Shown in pieces: positions 1 through 10,600 of a DNA stretch of 64,000 bases. The stretch lies in NCBI RefSeq assembly GCF_901709675.1, contig NC_051108.1, positions 124,001 through 188,000 of the forward strand. Direction: 5' to 3'. Within the stretch, counting starts at the first letter, position 1; each line of letters starts with the position of its first letter. Below the pieces are notes generated by a model that ran no database searches, was not told the DNA's origin, and saw only the letters and a list, made by a program, of their open reading frames with translations. The DNA comes from Syngnathus acus. Its lineage: Eukaryota > Chordata > Actinopteri > Syngnathiformes > Syngnathidae. The position numbers and the translations under genes were made by a program.

Positions 1-329
1 CCGAGCCGGCGCTAATTCACTTAGCGGCTTGTGAACACACCGACCGACCAGCCGGCCCACCGCCTGACTTCTTTTCTTGCTCCTGACTTGGCGGACGTAT
101 TTTGCATGCGCCAGAGAAAATCATAACAAGAGAAGGTCTTCCCCCTAAGTGGTGCTTACCCAGGTGTCACTGGGCGTGGTCTTGAGCGAGACGGCTCCAT
201 GGCGCTTGATGAGCGTGAATCCACAACATCGACAGCAGTAGTCCAAAAACATGAATGGCCGTGGCGCCCGCGTGTGGCGCCCAGAGAGAAAGCCAGCGAG
301 AGTGCCTTCCACCTACATGTCATGTTTGC

Positions 330-331
<2 letters not shown>

Positions 332-375
<44 letters not shown>
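332..375. repeat. (GA)n microsatellite
   Basis: About twenty GA dinucleotides in an uninterrupted run. Confidence 0.95.
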
Positions 376-379
<4 letters not shown>

Positions 380-469
380 GGATTATTCAAAACAGGATTA
401 GGACTAAAATCTGAGCAAAACACCGCGCGGCGCGATTGTACTTTTCAGTTTACTGTGCTGCCTCTCACA

Positions 470-559
470 GGTCACTCATGGAACTACACCAGACAATTAT
501 GTATGCAGTGTGCCGGTCACTCATGGAACTACACCAGACAATTATGTATGCAGTGTGCC
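470..559. repeat. Perfect 45-bp tandem duplication
   Basis: Two head-to-tail copies (470-514 and 515-559) are identical base for base, each starting ggtcactcatgg and ending cagtgtgcc. The absence of any mismatch points to a recent duplication or an assembly artefact. Confidence 0.9.
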
Positions 560-1537
560 GATTAGGATAGCCTTTTTTTCCAAACCGATCCCGACCGAGT
601 ATTTACCTCAAGTCATTGTGATTCTCATCTGGCGTTCTAAACGCAAGAAAAGCAGGAATCTGCCAAGCCATTCAAAATGAGAGGGAATTATGAGGAGAAG
701 CCATGTGACATTTTTGCCTTCAATTCTTTAGTGTTCAGCGCGTCCCCACGGCAACAGCCTTTGAAAATAAAAATGGCCCAATGGACCTCCGTACGACCTG
801 GCACCACCCCTCCCTCCCCGCTCCCCCTCCGTTTGACGCGCGCGCTCTCTCGCTCGCACACATGTTCACGCGCACCGGAACGCTTCGGAAGAACCGTACG
901 TGGAACAAGAAGACGTTTCCTACTGTACTAGCCACAAAAGACGCTTTTTGCGTGCGTCGATCTTTGAACGCAACAGTTTGGGTGGGCATTCCGGAGCGGT
1001 GGACGTCGGTCGGGGAGTTTTTACGCGACGCGCAGGCCGAGAACGACGTCACGTTTGCGGCTTTTCAAGCATCTCAGTGCGGATCCTGCGAGAATTTTGC
1101 ACAGGAGACGCGCTGGCAGGCAGCGTGACTTTGGAGAGTCCAAACAAAAGAAGGAAAAGAGGCAAAGAAGCGGAGCGCGCGGAAGATAAAGTGGTAAAAA
1201 AAAAAAAGTGCAGGACTGGGATGCGACAAGAATCAAATAAGACTCGACTTTGCACGTATACTGACTCAAGTGTGATGCAGCGAGATGGATTTATTGACGG
1301 AACACTGACGCTCTTACTGAAAGGTAAGGAAATGCAGAAATTGCATCAATGAAGCGGTTTTTTCTGGAGTTTATGAAATTGTTTCATTATGTCTGACTAA
1401 ATTCTTGCCGGTTATCTGTTCAAAACGAACGCAACGTTGCCTTCCGCAGGCGCACAATACTTGTTAACGCCATGGGTGGGATCGCGGCATCATGCTGTGG
1501 CCTTAGCACTTTTAAACAACTCGTACGATTGCTGAGG

Positions 1538-1598
1538 GAGGGAGGAAGGAAGGAAGGAAGGAAGGAAGGAAGGAAGGAAGGAAGGAAGGAAGGAAGGA
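1538..1598. repeat. (GGAA)n microsatellite
   Basis: About fourteen GGAA/GAAG units, bounded by GGGA and GGAC variants. Confidence 0.95.
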
Positions 1599-2528
1599 CG
1601 GACGTCGAAGGGGACGCTTTCTGGGGGCCCGCCCACATTTTGTTAGGGCACCCCGTCACCGTGCATCTAAACTGAAGCCGCTATTATACTGCCCTCGCGT
1701 GGCCAAGCAGGAGGAGCGAAAATGTGGCCGGCGTCTCATCGTTGTTTTCCGGGCCTCGAGCGCCACGCACGCCCCGCTTTTGCCCGCCTCCGCTCGCTTT
1801 GAGTGCGTGCGCACGCAAGCGACAAGCACGCAGTGTGCGCTGAGCGGACTCCTCGCCAGCATGCATATTTCATACGCCGTTCTTCAATGTTGGATGAAGG
1901 CCTACAAGCCTTTCAATTATTTCTCAACGCGCGTTTCCCCATCCGGTTTGCAAAGGAGAGACTCGGCTTCGCCACTGACGCCATGCCGGTGTCCGTTTTG
2001 TTGACAACTATTCTTTGGTAAATGCTCCGAGGTTAAGGAGCCATGTGAAGCGGGGTCAAGTTTTGAACGCCATACCTGTCCTCACAGCTGGCTGTTGGCA
2101 CGGAAACAAGTCACCTCACAGCAGCTAACATGTCCAAAGAAGGCAAAAAGTGTCTTTGCAGAGGAACGCCATCTCAAAGAAGATGTTTGGACGCAGCGTT
2201 TTTTTCATGGATGGCGCTTCAAAGGCCCAATGCTAATGTGCAGATTCAAGCCGCATTTAAGGCTTCTAAAAATAGTTGTGGCTATTGGCGGCCAGCTGCC
2301 GCCACGCACGGCAACGGAGCTTTGAGAGATGGAAACGATCCGAAAAATGCATTCCACCAAATGTGTTTGGCGAGCTTGTCGGCTCTTTTGCAAACGCAAA
2401 ATCTATTCGCCGCTTTGCTTGTTACAACGCTGGCACACGTGCAAAAAGCAGAGAGACGTCAATTGGGCTAGCTCACGAAAGGTGTCGCCGTATGCTAATC
2501 TCTACCGTTTTGTCTTTTGTGGCAAAGT

Positions 2529-4182
2529 ATGACAGCCGCAGCCGGCGTGCTGACGGGCTTGGCCAAGCTGAAGCGGCAGGATTCGGTCCGCTCTCAGCAG
2601 CGGCCCGCCGAGGAGGAGCGAGCGCCCAGGTCGCAAGATTGAGGCCGTTTTCCGCGCGCGCATTGGGCAGCTCATTTGCTGTCAACCTGCTTGCTTTTAA
2701 CGTTTGCATTGTGACAGAAAAGGAAAGCGGCGCACTGACGTGGTGGTGGTGCGCGGCCGCTTGCGCCTCTTCTCCGCTTCGGGGTTCTTCCTCCTGCTGG
2801 GCCTGCTCATCCTGGCTGTCGGCGTGGCCATGGCCACGCTGGGCTACTGGCCGCAAGCCTCGGGCCTAAGCGGCGGAGGACCGTCCCCGCCGGCGGCGGC
2901 GGCGGAGGAGGAGAGCGCCCCCGGGAGCTCCGGCCTAAGTCAAAAGACAGAAGGTCAGACCATTTCAGCTTGCAGATTTGCGCTCAGATTTGCTCAAAAC
3001 AGAGGCGTGTGTGCGTGCGCCTGTGCGCAGGTCGGGGCGGCGGGCAGTGGCGAGGAGGCGCTCTGGCGCGCTTCCTGGAGCGGCACCGGCACTCGGAGAG
3101 GATGAAGATGTTCGGGCCCTTCACCATGGGCATCGGGATTTTCATCTTCATCTGCGCCAATGCCATTCTTCACGAGAACAGAGACCGGGAGACAAAGGCG
3201 GGTGCAACGTTACGCCGCATTGCGCCGCGCCATCAACTAAACATTGGTCTGTGGCGGCTTGCAGATCATCCACATGCGAGACATGTACTCCACCGTCATC
3301 GACATCCACGGCCTCCGCCAGAAGGCGCAGAAGCAGCACCGCCACGACCCCGGGGACCACGACCCCGGGGACCACGACCCGGTGGCCTTCTCCTCCTGGG
3401 CGGAGGAGGAGGAGGCGCTGCTGGCCAAAGAGGAGGAGGAGGAGGAGGCCGGCAGGTGGCGGGCCAGGATGCGGTGTAGCTTCGCGCCGCCGCTCCACAA
3501 GGACCGCTCGTCGCCCCAAAGAGGAGGGCACCGTGCCCGCTCCATCGTCTCGTCTTCCATCACGGCATTCACGCTGCCCGTCATCAAAGTCAACAACTGC
3601 GTCATCGACGAGCCGGACGCGGAGGCCGTCCCGGAGGAGCCAGGACGAAGCGGGAGGGATGAGGACAGGTCGCAACCGCCAGGCGTCGCCACGCTGTCTC
3701 TGGCGGTCCCGTCGCCGTGCCTGGCCCGGGCCTTCAAAGCGTCGCGCTTGCACCGGAGTCACTCTGCCTCCTCCGTGTCCTCGACTTTGGGCTGCTGGCT
3801 TTCCCCCGGCGCGGCGCAGTCCGACTTTGGTTCCAACTCCTCTCTGCACATGCTCGGCAGCCACACCAAATCTTTGGACCTGGAGCGCCGGCCCGGCACG
3901 CTCGGCGTGCACGGCCATCAGCGCAAGCACCCCAGCTGGCCTCGCTTGGACGGCAGCAGCTGCGGCTTCAAGGGCTACGCCCGGCTGGAGGGTGGCGGCG
4001 GCGCAGGGACGAGGCCGGCGCGGCCGGCGCCGCCGCTTCTGCCACCGCCCGCCGTCGGGCGGGACTACAGCAAGCGAGAGAAGCTGTTCATGATATCCCG
4101 TTCGCACAACAATCTGATGTTGGAGCGCCACGACACGAGCAGCAGGACCGTGAAGCGGGGCGGCTCAGAAACACGCTTCTAA
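2529..4182 (+). CDS. tmem200a: Transmembrane protein 200A
   Basis: Four coding exons: 2529-2629, 2718-2953, 3031-3197 and 3265-4182 (stop TAA). Phases agree at each junction and give about 473 residues, close to the usual length. The start [19 protein letters not shown] matches the conserved TMEM200 N-terminus. A motif [18 protein letters not shown] leads into the first membrane helix (about residues 54-77). [18 protein letters not shown] forms the second helix, followed by [13 protein letters not shown] and [16 protein letters not shown]. The tail [14 protein letters not shown]...KRGGSETRF is the family's terminal signature. The function of the family is poorly known; it is a two-pass membrane protein with a long cytosolic tail. 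Synteny with epb41l2 and akap7 favours the A paralogue. Intron 3 starts with GC (gcgggt) instead of GT. A polyadenylation signal AATAAA lies at 4307-4312. Confidence 0.93.
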
Positions 4183-4306
4183 AACTGAGTGAGTCACCGT
4201 TAAAACGCACGGACGGACGGACGGACAGCTGGCTCCAAAGGTGCTTCTGAAAACTCAACGCGCGCACAAAACGCTGGCGGCGACGGGCCAGCGTACGGAT
4301 GTCCAA

Positions 4307-4312
4307 AATAAA
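4307..4312 (+). promoter_or_regulatory. Polyadenylation signal of tmem200a
   Basis: AATAAA 125 bases after the tmem200a stop, in the right orientation. Confidence 0.6.
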
Positions 4313-5480
4313 AAAGGTCAACAATTAAAGATGTTAAATCATCTGAAATTAGAAATCATTTGAAAAAGAAGCAATCCATTTGCCCACAAAGTTCATTGAG
4401 GATCTTTCCAAAGCTGGCAAAGAGTGGCGTTTCCTTCAGGCCGCTCGCCGCTCTCGGGTAAATGTCACGCCCGTTACGTCATGCGAGAAACGTGTCGTTC
4501 GTGGATGAAGCAAAACAAAAAAAAAAGCCACTGTCGGCATGGCAACGAGCATCACGGGCGACCCCCGCCGTCACTTATGCTAAAACGGCCGAGGGGGGTT
4601 GCCATGACAACTGGAGGAAGACGAATTGAAGGGCCATGGGAAAGTTCTCCAGACAAGACTATATTTCTACGTTGCGGAGGAAAAAAACCCTAAAGGTAGC
4701 GCTGAGCAGGTGTGAACGGTGGGCGGGCGTCCTGCCAGCTGATCGAGAAAACATCGAGCCAGAAAAGTAGACATGGAAATGAATGCCTTCAACGCTGCTC
4801 AAAGTGTGTTTGTCCGGCGGGGTCGCTGATCAAAAGCACGATGGGGCCAAAAAGAACTGGCTTTGTTTTCACATTGCGACCTTTGTACGGACGGGCCCGT
4901 GCGGCTAATCTGCTTAGGGAATCAGCAGAGTGCAAAAGAGCAAAGTTCACGTCATCGACGACGGCAGAGTGAGCGAGAGCAAGCCGAGCTGAGCAACAAC
5001 AACAAAAAGCCGCTCAAATGACAGCTTGCGGTCTTTCCGAGGTCTTCAGCGCCATATTGTGACTTTGTGTGAGTAGTGAAGGCTTCAAAGTTGTTTGGCA
5101 TACCTGATGAACGGCTGACTCGGGATTCAAACGGAGCGCTCGCGTTTTGGGTCCGGGTGACTTGGTCTCTCCGGCGTCCAGGTCACGGCTCTCCACAACG
5201 CTGTATAGGGAGGGAGGGAGGGAGGGAGGGAGTGAGGGAGAGAGGGACACCTTGAGTCAAGCTTAGCGGAGCAACAGTCTCTATTGCTTTGTTGTTGATT
5301 TAAAAAAAAATGCTTTTCATCTCGTCAGTCCTGACCCTTCTTGGTCCGAATCAAAGCATGGGGAGTTACCAAATGCCCTTCTGCGGGCACTTGTCATGTT
5401 TCAATTGTTTCAATGATGTCAATGATTAGAACGACCATGAATTTCGCTTCAGCGTAACGTCGTCGCCTTCCCGGAGCAGG
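4313..5480. other. Intergenic stretch tmem200a to smlr1-like gene
   Basis: No gene recognised. Contains a short (GGGA)n tract near 5208-5232. Any promoter of the next gene would lie at its right end. Confidence 0.5.
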
Positions 5481-6214
5481 ATGGAGGTGCTGAGCGGGCC
5501 CTGGGCCGGCCTGGCTCTGTTTCTGAGGAAGACAGTCACACAGACAGACGGAGACAGGGAGACGACTGACGGCTTCCTATCGCTGTGCCTCTTGGGCCTG
5601 TTCTTCTCCGTCTGCGTGCTCTTGTTGCAACTGGTGCACTATTTCCATCAGAAGCTCAGCCAAGGTATGCGTCCCAGTATTTTTGTCCACAATGCGCTGC
5701 CTTACTTTTGAATGCCGGGGACAATATGTAAGCAAGCGAATGTTGAAATGACCAATGACTATGCAGACGGCCCACATGATCAAGTCCAAACTTCCATCAA
5801 CTGGGTTCTGGAAATACTGACGGCCCATATGATCAAGTTCAAACTTGAATCAATTGGGTTTTGGAAATACTGACGGACGGCCCACATGATCAAGTTCAAA
5901 GTTTGGGGTTCTGGAAATACTGACGGCCCACATGATCAAGTCCAAACTTCAATCAATTGGGTTTTGGAAATACTGACGGACGGCCCACATGATCAAGTTT
6001 GGGGTTCTGGAAATACTTTTGGTTCGTCTGACGGCCCACACATCTTAAGTGTTTGGTTCGAAGTAGTCAACAACGTCGTTTGATCCCATCTTGTCTTGCC
6101 CTGCCCAATGTAGGCAAACGTTCATGTCCATTCGATCCTTTCATTTCGACACAACAACTTGTACAATTCAATACTCAAGTAAACTGTCTCAATGGGGTCA
6201 GAAAAGGATTCTGA
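5481..6214 (+). CDS. smlr1: Small single-pass membrane protein, probable SMLR1
   Basis: Exon 1 runs 5481-5664 (ATGGAGGTGCTG start, donor CAAG/gtatgc, phase 1). Exon 2 is probably 6114-6214, because a strong pyrimidine tract ending in tag precedes a frame that joins in phase and reaches TGA at 6212-6214. The product would be about 94 residues. One membrane helix is visible at roughly residues 32-52 (FLSLCLLGLFFSVCVLLLQL), followed by VHYFHQKLSQ and a short polar tail. The call rests on size, the single leucine-rich helix and position between tmem200a and epb41l2, where SMLR1 sits in human. I cannot align it residue by residue from memory, so the name is tentative. The function of SMLR1 is unknown to me. 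Confidence 0.5.
5764..6015. repeat. Irregular minisatellite in smlr1-like intron
   Basis: Five imperfect copies, roughly 40-65 bp each, of a unit containing cggcccacatgatcaagt and ctggaaatactgacgg. Unit length varies by internal deletions, which suggests an unstable array. Confidence 0.85.
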
Positions 6215-7663
6215 CGGTCAACGATAAAGCACACAGCAGTGAGTTTGTTTCAAATGTACTTACCCCAGCAGCTTGTCGCCGAAACGGGCTAGAGTTGGGG
6301 GGGGGTTGGGACGACGTCTCAAGGCGATGGATGGATGGATGACGTTTGGGAGCGCGGAAAGGACGCCGTGAGTAGTCAAGTCAGCCACCACACGTATTGT
6401 ATGTTTGCTTTCAAAACGCGAGCAAATAAAAAGGCACACGCTCGTGCAACAACATTTGCTCGGATACACTTGGCCTTACGCTCATGGCTTTAGACTCACT
6501 TTGAATCTTTCCCACTCCAAAAATGAAATTGGGGGCATTTGAATGGCTGGCGCCGCTTACGCCACCGAATTCCTCGACTACTTCTTTCAACGTATATACT
6601 TGTGCTCCCGCCTATGCTCGGCTGTATTATTTTCAGCGAATACCGTCCGTCACTGTTTGCAGCGGAGCTTGATCTAGCTGGGCTTTCACACGACGGACGC
6701 CAGCGCCATCTACAGGCCGCTCCGCCGCAGTGCACGCGAGAGGAGTAGGAGCGTCGGTGCGCATGCGTACACCTGTGGAGCACAACTATGGAAAGAAAAG
6801 CATACACCTCAGAGGATTACAATGCTTTATTTCAAGTGTTACGCACCAATTGACTTGAAGGGTTGTACGGGCCAATTAAGTGGCGAGAAAGGAACAATCT
6901 TGGGAGCAATGGGGCTGCGTGGAAAATACTAATACATGTGAAGAAATTGACAATAAAGCAGACTTTGACTAAAGCTGCTGCTCCTGCTACACCCCGTTTG
7001 GCTCTATAGATCTGGATCACAAACATTCCCAGGAATGGACTTTGCAGCCAGCCCCACTGCTCCTTTTGCACTGAGTCAAAGAACATAGTGTGTCATTTTT
7101 AGTGGTTTTAATGACCCCATCCCCAAAATAGGGAAACTGGGAGAGAAAGGGGGAAAAAAAAAAAAAAAAAAGGGTTCACAGAGGAAATCAAATGCGGGCA
7201 AAGCAAAACTACAGATATAGTTGTGACATCCAAAAGGTGAAAGTCTGGAATGTCATGGCAAAAGTGTTTTTATAAGACTCCATTTGCCTAAAATATTTTC
7301 GGGGCTAAAAACATCCTGAGATTCAAATATTTCAGCTTTGAGAAGATTTGACGTGTAAAAGTGTGTCAATTTGAACAAATCTAATAAAAAAATCCAGTCT
7401 AGAAAGGTGGAATGTTTGGTTTAGTCTGATTTTTTTTCTTCTTCAGACATAATGATGAGAGCATTGCGGGAGTCATCCCCAAATGCAAAACGGGAGTCGT
7501 TGCCGAAGCCATGAAAAACAAGTTAAAACATGCTACTAACGTTAAGCTAACAACGTGGTTCCTTAGCTTCCTCGGTGTCCGTTACGATACTTTTTAGGAT
7601 TGTTACTTTTTGGGGGAGGGTACTTGGTTGTCATCTTGTGGGCACCTCTCCAGTCACTCAAGG
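6215..7663. other. 3' flank shared by smlr1-like gene and epb41l2
   Basis: No protein gene recognised. The epb41l2 3' untranslated region probably occupies 6815-7663, because a minus-strand AATAAA lies at 6826-6831. A poly(A/T) run is at about 7156-7172 and a short ATGG repeat at 6328-6341. Confidence 0.55.
6826..6831 (-). promoter_or_regulatory. Polyadenylation signal, probably epb41l2
   Basis: Plus-strand tttatt reads AATAAA on the minus strand, about 830 bases past the epb41l2 stop, with no closer candidate noted. Confidence 0.5.
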
Positions 7664-10600
7664 TCAGTCGTCCTCATCGGCCAGTTCCGTCTCTTTGTGA
7701 ACCACCACCCTGGTGACGGACATGTCGGGATGCTGCTCTTTGGCCTCCTTGATGGCCTGGGCCAGAGCCTTGCAGAGACAAAGAAAAAGACGCAATCACA
7801 AGGCCAGCCCAGCATCACGGCGGGCAGGGCGGGGCGGGCGCTTCACTTGCGGCCAACCTCGTCGTGGTCGATGTCGCGGTCGCCCGTGATGACGATGCGC
7901 TTCTCGATCCTCGTCTCCGACAGGCCGCCCTTCCGCGTCTGCACGAGAGCAGCCGGCGGATTGGAAAGGCACCGCTTTGAAAAGCGCCCAGTCCAGTCCA
8001 GTGAGCGAGCGAGCGAGTACCTTGGTGATGTGCGTGGTGGTGGTGGTGCACAGCGACTCCGAGGTGACGCTCTGAGCCGTCGTCAGGACCCCGGGCTCTC
8101 CATCGCCGCTTCCGTCCGGCTGCCGACAACAAACCAAAGTTGCGTCGTCCCAAGCGAGCCGACTGCGGGGGGGGGGACGACGACTCTCAGATGACGCACC
8201 TGCGCGGCCTCGTACGTGATGGTCTTGGTTTCCGTGTGCACGATGGGCACCTCCTTGGTGGCGATCTCGCTTTTGTGCTCCGCAAATGTGTCCGATATGG
8301 TCAGCGTTTCCGTCTTGACCACGGGCGGCTGCGACAGGGGCGTTCCAAAGTGTCAGCAATTCATTCCTCTGACGGCAGCCCGGTGAGCCACGCGAGATGC
8401 AGACCAAGCTCAAGACCGAGCGAGGCAGGGAGGGAGGCAGGGAGGCAGCGAGGAGGGTCAAATTCCACACGCGCTCAGCCGCCGACACGATACGAGCGGA
8501 GGCCCGGGAGACGCCACCAAACGCAACAAGAGAGCAGCCCACCCTGACTTTACCTGAGAGCAACAAATAACCTGCGCCGGTCGCTCATCCTCCGCCACCT
8601 CGCCGTTGGCAGGACCATTTGGAGCTTGGCCGGGCGTCGCCGTGGCTTCTTCCGCTGGGTTCTTGTCTTCCTCCGCTTCGGCAGGCCGGCTAAGCTCCGC
8701 CGACTTCTTCTGCTCCTCCCTCTCCGGGCAATATTCCGCCTCCCCGTCGCTCTGGGACGAAGCGCTCTCACCCTCCTCGTGCCGCTGCTTCATCTTTTGC
8801 TCTGTTGCTTGGGCTTCCGGCGCGCGCTCCACCGCATAGGCTGAAATCTCTCGCACTGCTACAGTTTCTTCGATTTCAACTTCCGTCGTCTAAGTGCACG
8901 CACGTGCGAACCAACACAAAACCAACACGCGCGCACGCACACGCACACACACACACAGCATGAGAGACAAAAGCAAAATATTAGTATGGACAAAAATGAT
9001 GTTATGGGACCACTGAGGTTAAAAGCAAAAGCCAACATTTGGACGGACGTGATGCTGCATGGAGAGGAAAGCGTGAAGGTTAGAGCACCTTGGCGGCTTC
9101 TGGGCCGGGGCTGTTATCTGCTGCGCTTGCCGCTGCTTCTGTTACGGGCGCCTGTGTGTCACACACACACACACGGGTAGCCAGCGCACACGTCAATCCC
9201 GTGTCACAGAAGCTACTTAAAGTCTAGGCAGACCCACGTCGCATGCACTTGGAACAGACGGCGTCAGGTGGGCCGGGTCGGGACGTACCGCGGTGGGCTG
9301 CTGAGGAGAGGAGGCGACGCGCTTGTCCCAGAGGTTGCGCGGCGGCGGAGGGGAGGGGGGCAGCGCCTCCATAAAGGAGCGTTTGAGCTGGCTAACGCTA
9401 GCCTGGTGTTTGAGGACTTCCGCTTGGCTCTTATTGTGCTCCTGATCGGGGGCCGATGGAGGTTCCATTAGGACGTTGGACAGGAACAAGGGAGGGAGGG
9501 AGGGAGGGAGGGAGGAAAGAAATAAAGAGGGAGGGAGGGAGGGGGCATTGGGTCACAAGAACATTAGGCTGTCGAGGTGCATTTCACTTGTGACTTTTGC
9601 ATTGGAGGTGATCACTGCGGCCGGCGTCAAAAGCGTGCGTGGGTGGGTGGGTGAGTTGGAGCTTGCGCTTCTTATCTAACTTCTGATTGCCAATTGGAAT
9701 TCTTTCAAGGTTGACATTTTCATTTCTTCTAAACAGGTCAAATGGAATCATTGGCGTACATTTTAAAAGCGGGGCACCTCAACCAAACTGGATGGATGCC
9801 GCCAACGACAACTCCTAAAGCGGGTTCCGTCGTACTTGGGGACAAATTTGCCGCTGCCCACCTTGGCGATCACCTCCGAGTTGCACCACGTAGCTGCCGG
9901 TTTTAGTTGGTTAGCAAACGGCAAATCATCAGACACAGAGTGAAGTGGGGGTGGGGGGGCAGGCTTGGCCCTAACCCTGTAGGGGTTACTGAGGCAGGGT
10001 TAGTCGGGCCAGTCGTGTAAAGCGCAAAACCCGGTAGCGACATTCCGCATGCACACGTCACAAAGCGGCCATTGTGCAAATACTTCATCGCAGCGGATGA
10101 GCGGCTTACTTCGGACACCTTCGAGCCAAGCTGTCCAAAATGGCCACCGCGTGAATTTCAGACCACTGCGAGCATGCAAACCGGAGCCCGACAGAACGGC
10201 CGTGGCGGTCAGGCGGGCGGGATGGGCGAGAAAAGGCGGCAGGCACGCGTGCGCGCTGATTGGCGCCCGTCAACGGCACGGCGCTCAAGTACCAACCTCT
10301 AACATCAAATTACTGTGCCTGACATAAATATTATCCACGCGCGCTCTCAGCGGACTCTGGAAGGTGGACAAATAGAAAGCAGGCAGGATTATAGATCCAA
10401 CTCAAATCAACACAACAGCAAAAACAAAGATTTCATCCAAAGACGCACACGGGCCAAGGTCAAAGCGGACTCTCACTCTTTTACAGGAGCGGCTCTGGAA
10501 GGCAACAACAAACCCGCGGGCAACACAACCTCGGACGCAGAGCGGGAAAAGAAAGCATGCCGGGTCCAGACGGCCTCTCCCCCTACAGACCTGGGTGGGC

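Larger units (their letters stand above)
1..2528. other. Upstream flank of tmem200a, no coding gene recognised
   Basis: I see no protein family here. The stretch holds a (GA)n run near 332-375, a perfect 45-bp tandem duplication (470-559), a CpG-rich patch around 780-1130 that could carry promoter or 5' noncoding exons of tmem200a, and a (GGAA)n run near 1540-1597. Several open frames exist but they are short, overlap on both strands and lack recognisable motifs. The promoter idea is inference from position and base composition only. Confidence 0.5.

Noticed and set aside
3148-4131. 327-codon minus-strand frame opposite tmem200a
   Set aside because: It is the GC-rich antisense shadow of the conserved tmem200a last exon.
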